From Chitinophagaceae bacterium (GTDB lineage: Bacteria; Bacteroidota; Bacteroidia; Chitinophagales; Chitinophagaceae): DNA of 64,000 nucleotides. The notes beneath the pieces were generated by a model. It was given only the letters and a program-made list of their open reading frames with translations, made no database searches and was not told where the DNA came from. The stretch covers positions 558,001 through 622,000 of the forward strand of contig SEAC01000015.1 in NCBI GenBank assembly GCA_004173235.1. Reading direction: 5' to 3'. Shown here one piece after another: positions 1-9,668 of this stretch. The position numbers were made by a program, and so were the translations under genes. The stretch's first letter is position 1, and every line of letters begins with the position of its first letter.

Positions 1-222
1 ATTCACGGGCTTCCCGGCCTTATACTCGGTATGGGCATCCCGCGCCTGCACACCACATGGTTTGCTACGAAGGTTGATGTTTTCGACATCCCGATGAGCG
101 TGGTGAAACCGGAAACAAAAGGCAAGAAGATGACGCGCACGGCGCTGATGAAACACCTCGGCGACATCCTCCGCGAATGGGGCGTTTGGGGCAGCAAAAT
201 GGTGGTGAACTATACGATCTAA
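1..222 (+). CDS. GLPGLI family protein, C-terminal part (5' end outside window)
   Basis: The frame is open from base 1 to a TAA at 220-222, giving the last 73 residues of a longer protein. Residues 3-8 read GLPGLI, the motif after which this Bacteroidota-specific family of exported proteins is named. In this family the motif sits in the middle of the protein and is followed by a short strand-rich tail, as here. Function is unknown; members carry a signal peptide that would lie upstream of the window. The gene converges on the GH13 gene and shares a hairpin terminator with it. I am confident of the family and make no functional claim. Confidence 0.8.
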   Translation: MHGLPGLILGMGIPRLHTTWFATKVDVFDIPMSVVKPETKGKKMTRTALMKHLGDILREWGVWGSKMVVNYTI

Positions 223-257
223 TGCTCGCAGAAAATAAACGGAATTCACGCAAATGA

Positions 258-297
258 AAAAAGGGGCTGTCTCAAAACTAAGAGACAGCCCTTTTTA
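258..297. terminator. Bidirectional hairpin terminator
   Basis: A perfect 10-bp stem (264-273 with 282-291) and 8-base loop is flanked by an A-run on the left and a T-run on the right, so it can stop the GLPGLI gene on the plus strand and the GH13 gene on the minus strand. Confidence 0.85.
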
Positions 298-338
298 GTT
301 ATTTGATAGCAACGGTAAGCCTTCTTAGCTTGGCGAGA

Positions 339-2195
339 TCATTTTCCTAACTGCAGTATCCAGATCGTCTTGCCGGGAACTTTCCATTTTTCGTTGAGGT
401 TGAAGACTTCGTCGGTCACAATGCTATGCGCGGTTTTGAAGCCGGTAACACGCTCCGTAAAATGTTGCGGATCGACGGGTTTCTCACTGTCGGCTGTGTT
501 CATGATCACCATGACCGTGCCCGATGCATCGTAGCGGAAATAGGTGTATACACCGTCTGCCGGCAGGTATTGCATGAATTTGCCCGTCTTGATCGCGCCT
601 GACTGTTTCCGGAATTGCGCGATGGTCTTCACCCAGTCGTGCATTCCGCGGGCGGGCGCCTCGAGGCCTTCACCGGTAAAAGCGTTTTGTTTGTCGCCCG
701 CCCATCCGCCGGGGAAGTCGGCACGAACCAGCCCGTCCGGGTTCGATACACCTTTCATCAGCAACTCCGAGCCATAGTAGATCTGCGGGATGCCGCGCGT
801 GGTGAGCAGCCAGCCATAGGCCATCTTCATCTTTGCCGGGTCTTCGCCGAAGGTGGAGAACGCGCGCGTCATGTCGTGGTTGTCGAGGAAGACCACGTTG
901 TTCGATGCATCCTTGTAAAGGAAATCGTTGGCGAGCGTGGAATAGAGCCGGTTGACGCCTTCCGTCCAGCCAAAAGCCTGGTTCAACGCGGGCTGGATGC
1001 CGTAGTATAAGGTCTGGAAGTCGGTAGCACCCGTGAGGTTGCTCTTGTATTTTCCGTTGATGTTGTTGCGCACGAAATACGCCTGGTTGGCAACGCCGTG
1101 CACCCAGGTCTCACCAAAGATGGTCATTTTGGGATACTCCGCGTACAAGGCTGCGTTCCAGCGGTTCATGAACTCGAGGTTATTGTAGATATACGTATCC
1201 ACGCGCCATCCGTCGACACCGAATTCCTCCACGCTCCAGAGCGCCTGCTGGATGAGGAAATTGGCTACGTAAGGATTGTCCTGGTTCATGTCGGGCATCT
1301 GCTGCGTGAACCACCCATCCTCCATGATCTTACGCTCTTTGGGCGCAACATATGGATCCATCAGTGTCTGATCTTTGTAGTTCGTTTGCTGGTACGAGGG
1401 CCACTGGTGCAGCCAGCTTTTCATCGGTGCGTCCTGCACAAAGAAGTTCCAAAGGCCGCTATGGTTTGGAACGGCATCCTGTATCAGCTTCATTCCGCGC
1501 GCGTGCAGCGAATCGCTCAGCCGCTTGTAAGCATCATTGCCTCCGTAGCGCAGGTCTACCTGGTAGTGGTTGGTGATGGCATAGCCGTGCTCGGTGCGGT
1601 TGGGCATGTCGTTTTCAAATACCGGAGTAAGCCAAACGGCCGTGGCACCAAGGTCCTGGATGTAACCGAGGTGGTTGATGACGCCCTGCAGGTCGCCGCC
1701 ATGGCGGTGGTACATGGAATCGCGGTTGAGCGACTGATCGCGGTAGCCTTCGATGCGGTCGTTGCCGGGATCGCCGTTCGAAAAGCGATCCGGCATCAGG
1801 AAGTAAATAAGATCTTCAGAACGCACTCCCTGCGCATAGCGCGTGCCTTCGCCTGCGCGGCGCGGTTTGAGCTCGTAGTTGAACGAGCCTTTCGAGCTGC
1901 CCTTGCGCCAGTTGATCTTGACGGTGCCCGGCTTTGCGCCGGCTTTCACCACGAGGTCGAGAAAGGCGTAGTTGCTGTTCTCGGCAGGTGTAACTTTCTT
2001 CAGCTGCACCCGGCTGTCGGAAATGCTGAAGCTGTATTTGCCCGCATCCGTTCCGCGCAGCATCAGCTGCACGTTGGGGTTCTGCATGCCCACCCACCAG
2101 TTGGTTGGGTACACACCTTTGAGTTCGAGCGGTTGCGCAAAGGAAACGCCGCTGAATAACAGCAGCGTCCCACCAAGTAGTAATTTCTTGTTCAT
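339..2195 (-). CDS. GH13 alpha-amylase / neopullulanase-like (SusA-type), exported
   Basis: 618 residues. A signal peptide covers about residues 1-20 (MNKK, hydrophobic run, SFAQ). An N-terminal beta-sandwich of the cyclomaltodextrinase type (about 22-115) precedes the GH13 barrel. All four GH13 blocks are visible: DAVPNH (240-245), GWRVDTY with nucleophile Asp333, GETW with acid/base Glu362, and LDNHD near 437-441. A C-terminal beta domain closes the protein. Family members cleave alpha-glucans such as starch or pullulan in the periplasm or at the cell surface. The start lies one base from the stop of the sugar transporter gene upstream, so the two are likely co-transcribed and act together on maltodextrins. 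No SusC/SusD pair is in view. Confidence 0.9.
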   Translation of the reverse strand: MNKKLLLGGTLLLFSGVSFAQPLELKGVYPTNWWVGMQNPNVQLMLRGTDAGKYSFSISDSRVQLKKVTPAENSNYAFLDLVVKAGAKPGTVKINWRKGSSKGSFNYELKPRRAGEGTRYAQGVRSEDLIYFLMPDRFSNGDPGNDRIEGYRDQSLNRDSMYHRHGGDLQGVINHLGYIQDLGATAVWLTPVFENDMPNRTEHGYAITNHYQVDLRYGGNDAYKRLSDSLHARGMKLIQDAVPNHSGLWNFFVQDAPMKSWLHQWPSYQQTNYKDQTLMDPYVAPKERKIMEDGWFTQQMPDMNQDNPYVANFLIQQALWSVEEFGVDGWRVDTYIYNNLEFMNRWNAALYAEYPKMTIFGETWVHGVANQAYFVRNNINGKYKSNLTGATDFQTLYYGIQPALNQAFGWTEGVNRLYSTLANDFLYKDASNNVVFLDNHDMTRAFSTFGEDPAKMKMAYGWLLTTRGIPQIYYGSELLMKGVSNPDGLVRADFPGGWAGDKQNAFTGEGLEAPARGMHDWVKTIAQFRKQSGAIKTGKFMQYLPADGVYTYFRYDASGTVMVIMNTADSEKPVDPQHFTERVTGFKTAHSIVTDEVFNLNEKWKVPGKTIWILQLGK

Positions 2196-2196
2196 A

Positions 2197-3591
2197 TTAA
2201 ACGGGTCGATGTTCCAGAATTTCCATTTCGCTCACTTCGGGGTCGATCCCGCTGCCGCCCTTCTTCTCTTTGATCATAAAGAAGCAGATCATTGCGGCAA
2301 CGATCATCAGCCCGCCACCTAACTGCACGGCGAGCAGCATGTCGTTGTTGAGCACGTTGTTCATCAGCCATTTGAAACCCAGCGATGCCATGATCTCCGG
2401 CAAAACGATGAAGAAGTTGAAGATACCCATGTAGATCCCGATCTTCTTGGGGGGCAACACGCCGCCCAGCATCGCGTAGGGCATCGAAAGGATCGAGGCC
2501 CAGGCAATGCCGACGCCCGTCATACACACATAAAGCATGTATTTATTGGTGACGAAGGCAACGCTGATGAGGCCCGCCGCACCGGCAAGCAGGCACAACG
2601 CGTGGGTTGTTTTACGTCCCAGCCGGTCTGCGATAGATGGTAGTATGAATGCAAACAGAAACGTAACAACGTTGTAGAACGCCAATGTAAGCCCGGCGAA
2701 ATCCTTGCCGTCGCCAAAGGCGGTATCTGTTTCCGAAGTGGCGCCAAACACGTGGTATGCAACGGCGAGGGAATAATAAAACCACATAAGAAAAAGTCCA
2801 GGCCACGTGAAGAATTGCACGAGCGACACGGCGCGCATCCGCGCAGGCATGTTGCGGATGGCCGAAACGATCTCGTTCACACCACCGCCAAATCCTTTGT
2901 TGCTTTCCTGCACTTTGTCTTTGAAACCTACGTCGGCAGGCGGGTATTCCTTTGTAGAGAAAACGGTCCACAGCACTGCAGCGAGAAAGAAGAATGCGCC
3001 GATATAGAATGAATATTTCACGTTGTCGGCAATCACGCCGGCTTCGGCCGTGTTGGCCATGTTGAACCAGTTGCGGAGCACCCAGGGCAACGAAGAAGCA
3101 ACGCTGCCGCCGAGGCCGATCATCAGGCTTTGCATTACAAAACCGCGATTGAGCTGGCTGTCGGGCAACTTGTCGGCTACGAAGGCGCGGAACGGCTCCA
3201 TGGCCACGTTGCCAAATACGTCCATTACCCAAAGCAGGCCCGCGGCCATCCACAGCGTAGGGCTATGCGGCATCAGGATCAGCGCGATGGAACTCAGAAT
3301 GGCGCCCACGAGAAAATAAGGTCGGCGGCGGCCCCACTTCGGATGCCAGGTGCGGTCGCTCATATAACCGATGATCGGTTGCACAAGCAGGCCGGTGAGC
3401 GGCGCGGCAAGAAACAGCAAAGGAATATCGTCGGCATTGGCACCAAGCACCTTGTAGATCGGGCCCATGTTGGCGCGCTGCAGGTCCCAGCCAAACTGGA
3501 TACCAAAAAAGCCCACGCTCATGTTGATGATCTGGGTAAGAGAAAGACGGGGTTTGTGTGTTCCGGAGGCAATCGGTGTGTTGGCAGCCAT
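2197..3591 (-). CDS. MFS sugar transporter, sucrose/maltose (SUT-like) type
   Basis: 464 residues with about 12 hydrophobic segments. Near the N-terminus there is a GWDLQ-type first helix, then a loop with GYMSDRTW and GRRRPYF, the signature of the sucrose/maltose proton symporters related to plant SUT and Caulobacter-type maltose transporters. The ATG at 3591 (MAANTP) is preferred; a TTG lies nine bases upstream. It sits directly before the GH13 gene, so uptake of maltose or maltodextrin into the cytoplasm is the likely role (inference from context). Upstream there is a weak TAnnTTTG-like box only. Confidence 0.85.
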   Translation of the reverse strand: MAANTPIASGTHKPRLSLTQIINMSVGFFGIQFGWDLQRANMGPIYKVLGANADDIPLLFLAAPLTGLLVQPIIGYMSDRTWHPKWGRRRPYFLVGAILSSIALILMPHSPTLWMAAGLLWVMDVFGNVAMEPFRAFVADKLPDSQLNRGFVMQSLMIGLGGSVASSLPWVLRNWFNMANTAEAGVIADNVKYSFYIGAFFFLAAVLWTVFSTKEYPPADVGFKDKVQESNKGFGGGVNEIVSAIRNMPARMRAVSLVQFFTWPGLFLMWFYYSLAVAYHVFGATSETDTAFGDGKDFAGLTLAFYNVVTFLFAFILPSIADRLGRKTTHALCLLAGAAGLISVAFVTNKYMLYVCMTGVGIAWASILSMPYAMLGGVLPPKKIGIYMGIFNFFIVLPEIMASLGFKWLMNNVLNNDMLLAVQLGGGLMIVAAMICFFMIKEKKGGSGIDPEVSEMEILEHRPV

Positions 3592-3657
3592 AGCAATCAA
3601 TCTTGATTGGCGAAAGTTAATAAGTAATCCGCAAGTATTGTGTTTTCAAGACACATT

Positions 3658-3760
3658 TAATGAGTAATGAGTAATGAGTAATGAGTGAGGGCAGCTGCTC
3701 TAACAAGAAAAATGCCCCAACAACCGGGGCACTCTCATTACTGATTATTCATTTCTGATT
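3658..3760. repeat. Short-unit intergenic repeat with inverted arms (locus A)
   Basis: The left arm (3658-3689) is four copies of a 7-bp TAATGAG-type unit. The right arm (3734-3760) carries inverted, degraded copies (CTCATTA, then variants). The glgC terminator lies between the arms, and the right arm ends 7 bases before the glgC stop codon. See the finding on the whole family. Confidence 0.75.
3708..3731 (-). terminator. glgC terminator
   Basis: Stem TGCCCC/GGGGCA (3713-3718 with 3726-3731). Read on the minus strand it is followed by five T residues, as expected for termination after glgC. Confidence 0.65.
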
Positions 3761-3767
3761 CCCGGTC

Positions 3768-5042
3768 TCACGCGCCCAGTGTAAAGCCGTTGGGCAGCAC
3801 CGAGCCTTTCTTGATCACTACGATGCCATCCTTAATGGTGTACAGTGGGTGGTCTCCGTCTTCCAGGTGCGTGCCGCCAATGATGCGCACATCGTCGCCG
3901 ATGCGGATGTCCTTGTCGATGATCGCATTTTGAATATGGCAGCGCGCACCGATGCCGAGCACGGGAAGGCCGTGCTGCTGGTCGTTTGCGATATCCTCGA
4001 GGGTTTCGAAATAGTCGTTGCCCATCAGGTAAGAGCCGATGATGGTGCTGTCGTGACCGATACGCGAACGAATGCCCACGATGGAATTTTCGATGTGCGC
4101 GGCATTGATGATCGAGCCTTCGGCGATCAGCGTTTTATCGAGCTTCGTGCCGCTGATCTTTGCTGGCGGAAGCATGCGCGCACGCGTGTAAATGGCCTTC
4201 GAATTATCAAAGAGATTGAACGCCGGGATCTCGTCGGTGAGGGCGAGGTTGGCCTCGTAAAATGCCCGGATATTGCCGATGTCTTCCCAATAACCTTCGT
4301 ATTGGAACGATGCCACGCGGTACTTATTGATGGAGTCGGGAATGATGTTCTTGCCGAAGTCGGCCGACTCGGCGTGTTCCTTTTCCAGCAGGTCGAAGAG
4401 CAGGTTGCGGTTGAAGATGTAGATGCCCATCGATGCGAGGTATTGGCGGCCTTTGCTGCGCATCTCATCGCCGGTGTCGGATACCCATTCTTCAATGCCG
4501 GTCTTCGGCTTTTCGATGAAAGATGTGATGAGCCCCTCCTCGCTCGACTTGAGAATACCGAACTCGGAAGCTTCCTTCGCCGTTACCGGGATGGTGGCAA
4601 TGGTGATGTCGGCATTGCGCGCCTTGTGCTCCTCGAGCATCCGCACGAAGTCGAGTTGGTATAGTTGGTCGCCCGAAAGAATAAGCACGTATTCGGCAGG
4701 GAATGGCCGCAGGTGGCGCAGGCCCTGGCGCACCGCATCCGCAGTACCCTGAAACCATGTGAAGTTGTCGGGCGTTTGCTCTGCTGCAAGTATGTCTACG
4801 AACGCGCTGCTGAACGCACTGAAGTGGTACGTGTTTTTAATATGCCGGTTGAGCGATGCGGAGTTATACATCGTGAGCACGAACATCCTGCTGATGCCCG
4901 AATTGAGGCAGTTGGAAATGGGAATGTCGACGAGGCGGTATTTACCGGCGATGGGTACGGCGGGCTTGGAGCGCGTAGCGGTGAGCGGGTACAAGCGGGT
5001 GCCGGCGCCTCCTCCTAAGATCACGGATAACATTTCTTTCAT
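3768..5042 (-). CDS. glgC: Glucose-1-phosphate adenylyltransferase
   Basis: 424 residues, normal family length. It makes ADP-glucose from ATP and glucose 1-phosphate, the committed step of glycogen synthesis. The N-terminal nucleotidyltransferase domain opens with GGGAGTRLYPLT and contains KPAVPIAGKYRLVDIPIS, a typical ADP-glucose pyrophosphorylase start. The C-terminal third has the hexapeptide pattern of the left-handed beta-helix. It lies downstream of glgA on the same strand with a 37-base gap, so the two probably form an operon. The repeat-bearing spacer and terminator separate it from the transporter gene. Confidence 0.95.
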   Translation of the reverse strand: MKEMLSVILGGGAGTRLYPLTATRSKPAVPIAGKYRLVDIPISNCLNSGISRMFVLTMYNSASLNRHIKNTYHFSAFSSAFVDILAAEQTPDNFTWFQGTADAVRQGLRHLRPFPAEYVLILSGDQLYQLDFVRMLEEHKARNADITIATIPVTAKEASEFGILKSSEEGLITSFIEKPKTGIEEWVSDTGDEMRSKGRQYLASMGIYIFNRNLLFDLLEKEHAESADFGKNIIPDSINKYRVASFQYEGYWEDIGNIRAFYEANLALTDEIPAFNLFDNSKAIYTRARMLPPAKISGTKLDKTLIAEGSIINAAHIENSIVGIRSRIGHDSTIIGSYLMGNDYFETLEDIANDQQHGLPVLGIGARCHIQNAIIDKDIRIGDDVRIIGGTHLEDGDHPLYTIKDGIVVIKKGSVLPNGFTLGA

Positions 5043-5079
5043 AGCCTGTCTTTATTTCTAATTGTTAAGTTAGGTGTTT

Positions 5080-6501
5080 TCAACCGCGTGCCGATTCGTA
5101 GAGCTCCTGGTATGCCTGTGCAGAAGCATTCCACGAAAAGTCGAGCCGCATCATATGGCTTTGCATCCATTGCAGCAGGTCCGTGCTGTCGTGGTAGAGG
5201 GCCAGGGCACGGCCAACGGAGTAAACGACATCGCTTACATCGGCATTGTCGAACCGAATGCCATAACCTTGCCATTCGCCAAAGTCGCGCACCGTGTCGC
5301 GCAGTCCGCCCGTGCTGCGCACCATCGGCACCGTGCCATAGCGCAGTGCATACATCTGGTTGAGGCCGCAAGGCTCCACGCGGCTCGGCATCAGCAGGAA
5401 GTCGGCGCCCGCATACATCAGGTGGCTCAGCGTTTCATTGTACCCGATGAACACGTTCACATAACCCTGGAACTGGTACTTCAGCGTTTCGAGCGAGGTT
5501 TCCACGGCGGGGTCGCCGGAGCCAAGCACGAGAAACTGCGCGCTGCCGTGGTGCTGGTAGATGGATTGGCGAATGGCTTCAGGCAGTATGTCGGCGGCCT
5601 TCTCTCCTACCAGGCGGCCAATGAAAACAAACAGCGGTTTCTCTTTGTCGAGGCCGAAGCGCTCGCAGAGTTCCTTCTTGTTTTTTCGTTTGCCTTCACG
5701 CACGTCCTTGTGGCTGTAGTTCTTCACCAGCATCGGGTCGGTGGCCGGGTCCCACACTTCGGTGTCGATGCCGTTGAGGATGCCTGCGCATTTGCCCCGT
5801 TCGTAATTCATCAGCGCCTCGAGTCCGTTGGCGGACTGCCGCAGTTCCTCCATATACGAAGGGCTGACCGTGGTGACGCGCCAGGCGCAGCGCACAGCCG
5901 ATGCCAGCGGGTTGATGGTATTTTCCCAATCGAGCAGGCCCCACTTCCAATTGTCGTATGCCGGAATGAGATTGACCCGGTCCCAACCCATCCAGCCCTG
6001 GTATTGGGCGTTGTGGATGGTGAACACCGTTGGTATGTGCGCCAGCCGCTGAAATGCGAAGCAGTGCTGGAGCATGAAAGGCACGAGGCCCGTATGGTGG
6101 TCGTGGCAATGAATAACGTCGGGCTGATGCTCCCACTTGCTCAGCCAGTCGCACACAGCGATCTGAAAGGCAACGAACCGGTCGGTGTCGTCGTCGTAGC
6201 CGTACACCTTTTCCCGGTCAAGGAGGCCGTTGATGTCTACGAGATACAGGTCGAAGCCAAGCTTGTTGGTTTTCTCCTTGATAATGGCATAGTTGAAATA
6301 CTGCGCTCCGAGAAATTGACCTCCTTCGTGCACCAGCTCGAAATCGTTATCGTACAAGAACTTCGTGCGGTACATGGGCATCACCACTTTGGCCACGTTG
6401 CCGAGCGCCACCTGGTATTTGGGCAGCGCGCCCACCACATCTCCCAACCCGCCGGCTTTGGCCACGGGATAACATTCTGCCGATATATGAATCACCTCCA
6501 T
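5080..6501 (-). CDS. glgA: Glycogen synthase (GT5), full length
   Basis: 473 residues, full length for bacterial GlgA. It transfers glucose from ADP-glucose to the growing alpha-1,4-glucan. The N-terminus has the KAGGLGDVVGALPKY loop that binds the sugar nucleotide, and the C-terminal Rossmann domain has the SRVEPCGLNQMYALRYG and STGGLRDTV segments of GT5. It precedes glgC. A second, half-length GT5 homologue lies at 58998-59813, so this is the enzyme expected to be active. Its 5' end is divergent from the FHS transporter gene. Confidence 0.93.
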   Translation of the reverse strand: MEVIHISAECYPVAKAGGLGDVVGALPKYQVALGNVAKVVMPMYRTKFLYDNDFELVHEGGQFLGAQYFNYAIIKEKTNKLGFDLYLVDINGLLDREKVYGYDDDTDRFVAFQIAVCDWLSKWEHQPDVIHCHDHHTGLVPFMLQHCFAFQRLAHIPTVFTIHNAQYQGWMGWDRVNLIPAYDNWKWGLLDWENTINPLASAVRCAWRVTTVSPSYMEELRQSANGLEALMNYERGKCAGILNGIDTEVWDPATDPMLVKNYSHKDVREGKRKNKKELCERFGLDKEKPLFVFIGRLVGEKAADILPEAIRQSIYQHHGSAQFLVLGSGDPAVETSLETLKYQFQGYVNVFIGYNETLSHLMYAGADFLLMPSRVEPCGLNQMYALRYGTVPMVRSTGGLRDTVRDFGEWQGYGIRFDNADVSDVVYSVGRALALYHDSTDLLQWMQSHMMRLDFSWNASAQAYQELYESARG

Positions 6502-6674
6502 GCTTGTGTGTTGACTGCGTCAAATTAAGAAGCTTTCGTTCCACTATGCCCGCTGCTTTGAAAATCTTTTTATCAACAGCGTATACCCGTCCGGCCGCCC
6601 AATTCAATTTGTAGTTATTTTGGCGTTCAATACCCCCGCCAGGATCACCAAAAAAATAACGAAAGCAAGCAATT

Positions 6675-8555
6675 ATGGCTACTGCAATGAACAGCTCGGG
6701 CACCTCTGTGCAGGGATCCTCCGCAACCAACTACGGGGCACTAAGCACCCTCGTAACCGTTTTTTTCTTCTGGGGCTTCATCGCTGCCGGCAACAGCGTA
6801 TTCATCCCTTTTTGCAAACACTACTTCGCGCTCGACCAGTTCCAGAGCCAGCTGGTAGACTTCGCGTTCTACCTTGCTTACTACATCGGCGCGCTGCTCC
6901 TCTTTATCTTCGGCACGTTCCAGGGCCGCGACCAGGTGGGGCGCTGGGGTTATAAGCGGAGTATCGTTTACGGACTTTTGTTCTCCGCGTTAGGCGCCAT
7001 CGCGATGATACTGGCCGTGCGCGGCAACACCTTCGCGGGCATGCTGGTGGGACTGTTCATCGTTGCGCTCGGCTTCTCGCTGCAGCAAACCGCGGCACAG
7101 CCTTTCGCCATTTCGCTGGGCGACCCGGCCACCGGCACCAGCCGTGTAAACCTCGGCGGCGGCATCAACTCGTTCGGCACCATGATCGGACCCATCATCG
7201 TTGCGTACGTGCTTTTCAGCACCACCAAGGCGTTCAACGACAAGATGATCCAGTCGCTCGGCCTCGATAAGGTGATCATGCTGTATGCCGGCGTGGGCGT
7301 TCTGTTCATCGCGGCAGCGGCGCTCTTCTTCTTTTCGAAGAAAGTTCCCGACGGCGTTTCATTGGAAAAGACCGAGCGTGCATCGAAGGCGCTCACTACG
7401 CTGCTGCTCATCACCGTATTACTCATTGCATTGTTTGCGCCGGTCTTTGCATCGTATCGCAGCGACGAACAAAAGCGCATCGACGAAGTAGCTGCTTCCA
7501 TCGAGCCGCAAATGGCCGTCCACGATTCGCTCCAGCACCTGAAGGCTCCAACGCCTGCCGACGAAGCACAGGTGGGCGTTATAGAGGCGCAAACGAAACC
7601 GCAGACCGACGAGATCAACAGCCTCCGCAAGCCGCTGGAAGAAAGCCGGATGAAATACCTGTTCGGTGCGCTCATCGTTGTGGTGGGCGGTCTCCTCATT
7701 GCCAACAGCGCCGCACGGCGCAAGCCTGCTGGCTGGGGCGCCATGCAATACCCGCAACTGGTGCTCGGTATGCTTGCCATCTTCGTATACGTGGGTGTGG
7801 AAGTGACCACGGTGAGCAACCTCGGAGAGCTGCTGAAGCAGAAAGCATTTGGCGGGCTCCAGTCTTCGGAAGTGGCTCCTTATGTAACCATGTATTGGGG
7901 CGGACTGATGATCGGGCGCTGGACCGGCGCCATTTCGGTGTTCAACATCACTGCGTCAACGAAACGGATGCTGATGTTCTTAGTGCCGCTGCTCGCGTTC
8001 GCGATCATACTCGCGGTTATTTATCTCTCCGGGTATGACGTGTCGGTATTCAAGTTCTTCATCCTTTGCGTGCTGGTGCAGATGGCTGGCTTCTATCTAT
8101 CGAAAGACCGCCCTGCGCAAACGCTTTTGATCTTTTCCGCACTCGGCCTGGTGGCGATGCTGATCGGCATCTTCAGCACCGGCCAAACGGCGATCTATGC
8201 ATTCCTGAGCGGAGGACTGTTTTGCTCCATCATGTGGCCGGCCATCTTCACGCTTTCCATCGCAGGGCTCGGTCGCTATACCACGCAGGGATCGGCTTTT
8301 CTCATCATGATGATCCTCGGTGGCGGCATCATCCCTCCCATCCAGGGCAAGCTGGCCGACTTCATCCAGAGCCGGTCTGCAGAGGCGGGTTATGGCATTC
8401 ACCAATCGTATTGGGTGCCCGTGTTGTGCTTTGCCTACCTTGCGTTCTTTGCTTTTGCCGTACGGGGCATCCTGCGCCGGCAAGGCATTGACTACGAGCG
8501 GCAGGCCGGCGACGACACCGTGGCAACTGTCCCCGAAGTGAGCACGGAAGTATAA
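6675..8555 (+). CDS. FHS-family sugar MFS transporter with a large central insertion
   Basis: 626 residues, against about 410-440 for the fucose/glucose-galactose (FucP/GluP) family it resembles. The start ([12 protein letters not shown]) and the [13 protein letters not shown] and [15 protein letters not shown] segments match this family. The extra length is between the two halves: a hydrophobic helix near residues 240-262, a hydrophilic stretch of about 70 residues rich in Glu/Lys/Gln, and a second helix (about 325-345). The ROK sugar kinase starts 22 bases downstream, so import followed by phosphorylation of glucose or a similar sugar is likely. Confidence 0.88.
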   Translation: MATAMNSSGTSVQGSSATNYGALSTLVTVFFFWGFIAAGNSVFIPFCKHYFALDQFQSQLVDFAFYLAYYIGALLLFIFGTFQGRDQVGRWGYKRSIVYGLLFSALGAIAMILAVRGNTFAGMLVGLFIVALGFSLQQTAAQPFAISLGDPATGTSRVNLGGGINSFGTMIGPIIVAYVLFSTTKAFNDKMIQSLGLDKVIMLYAGVGVLFIAAAALFFFSKKVPDGVSLEKTERASKALTTLLLITVLLIALFAPVFASYRSDEQKRIDEVAASIEPQMAVHDSLQHLKAPTPADEAQVGVIEAQTKPQTDEINSLRKPLEESRMKYLFGALIVVVGGLLIANSAARRKPAGWGAMQYPQLVLGMLAIFVYVGVEVTTVSNLGELLKQKAFGGLQSSEVAPYVTMYWGGLMIGRWTGAISVFNITASTKRMLMFLVPLLAFAIILAVIYLSGYDVSVFKFFILCVLVQMAGFYLSKDRPAQTLLIFSALGLVAMLIGIFSTGQTAIYAFLSGGLFCSIMWPAIFTLSIAGLGRYTTQGSAFLIMMILGGGIIPPIQGKLADFIQSRSAEAGYGIHQSYWVPVLCFAYLAFFAFAVRGILRRQGIDYERQAGDDTVATVPEVSTEV

Positions 8556-8577
8556 TACCAACCCTTATCAAACTACC

Positions 8578-9546
8578 ATGGACCTATCTCAGGAAATAGC
8601 GATCGGCATCGACATCGGCGGCACCAACACGAAGTGGGGACTAGTGAACCACCGCGGTGAGATCGTGCGCAAGGGCGAGCTGCGCACGGACGCATACGAA
8701 GATGTGAACGACTTCATCGGCGCCTTACACCAAACGCTGCAGCCTATCATTGCCGAAGAAAGCAAAGGCCAGCTTGTGAAAGGCATCGGCGTGGGCGCGC
8801 CCAACGGCAACTATTATAAAGGAACCATCGAGTATGCGCCCAACCTGCATTGGAAGGGCGTCATTCCACTCACACAGCTGATGACCGAGCGCTTCGGCGT
8901 GCCCTGCTCGCTTACCAACGATGCCAATGCGGCCGCGGTTGGCGAAATGATGTACGGCGCCGCGCGCGGCATGAAAGACTTCATCATGATTACGCTCGGC
9001 ACGGGCGTGGGCTCGGGCATCGTGGCCAATGGCCAGCTGATACTCGGGCACGACGGCTTCGCGGGCGAGCTCGGACATACCTGCATCCGTCCCGGCGGCC
9101 GCCTTCACTGGGGCACAGGCCTGCGCGGCTCGCTCGAAGCGTATTGCTCGGCAACCGGCATCGTGCTTACGGCCAGGGAGCTGATGGAACAATCGGATGA
9201 ACCCAGCGCCCTCCGCAAAGTCAGCGGCGATGGCCTCAACTCGCGGAAGATCTTCGAACTGGCCGAAGCAGGGGATGCGCTTGCCGCAGAAGTTTACCGC
9301 TTCACCGGCCAGGTGCTGGGTGAGGCGCTGGCCAACTTCGTGATGTTCTCATCACCCGAGGCCATCATCCTTTTCGGCGGTGTCATCAAGGCCGGCGACC
9401 TGCTGATGAATCCCACACGCGAACACATGGAGGCCAACCTCCTGCCCATTTTCCGCGACAAAGTGAAGCTCGTATTCAGCGAGCTCAAAGAAGCCGATGC
9501 CGCGATATTGGGGGCGAGTGCGTTGGTGTGGGAGATCAAGGACTAG
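8578..9546 (+). CDS. ROK family sugar kinase (glucokinase-like)
   Basis: 322 residues. The phosphate-binding loop GIDIGGTNTKWG is near the start, and the catalytic NDANAAAVGE and TLGTGVGSGI follow. GELGH carries the conserved His167. The usual CxCGxxGCxE zinc signature is changed: the region reads HWGTGLRGSLE (177-187), with Trp178, Thr180 and Ser185 at the places of the three Cys. The active-site residues are otherwise intact, so the enzyme may still work without structural zinc. It is probably translated from the same mRNA as the sugar transporter upstream. Confidence 0.88.
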   Translation: MDLSQEIAIGIDIGGTNTKWGLVNHRGEIVRKGELRTDAYEDVNDFIGALHQTLQPIIAEESKGQLVKGIGVGAPNGNYYKGTIEYAPNLHWKGVIPLTQLMTERFGVPCSLTNDANAAAVGEMMYGAARGMKDFIMITLGTGVGSGIVANGQLILGHDGFAGELGHTCIRPGGRLHWGTGLRGSLEAYCSATGIVLTARELMEQSDEPSALRKVSGDGLNSRKIFELAEAGDALAAEVYRFTGQVLGEALANFVMFSSPEAIILFGGVIKAGDLLMNPTREHMEANLLPIFRDKVKLVFSELKEADAAILGASALVWEIKD

Positions 9547-9668
9547 TTTACAGTTTACAGTTTTCAGTTTCGAGTTGGCATAAGCCATATGGAAAAGGAG
9601 GCTGCTCATCGAGCAGCCTCCTTTTTAGGTTCAGACCTTACTATAAAACTGTACACTGAAAACTTCTA
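9544..9668. repeat. Short-unit intergenic repeat with inverted arms (locus B)
   Basis: The left arm (9544-9576) has four imperfect copies of TTTACAG/TTTTCAG right after the kinase stop. The right arm (9645-9668) has inverted copies (AAAACTG, ACACTGAAAACTT) and ends on the lipA stop codon. A strong terminator lies between. Confidence 0.8.
9593..9626. terminator. Bidirectional hairpin terminator
   Basis: Perfect 11-bp stem (9597-9607 with 9611-9621) with a 3-base loop, four A on the left and five T on the right; it serves the convergent ROK kinase and lipA. Confidence 0.9.

Noticed and set aside
1098-2159. 353-codon open frame opposite the GH13 gene
   Set aside because: Shadow of the GH13 reading frame; the product has no domain.
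5074-6528. Long open frame of 484 codons on the plus strand, opposite glgA
   Set aside because: glgA on the minus strand has every GT5 motif; the plus frame has no recognisable domain and is the complement of a GC-rich coding gene.
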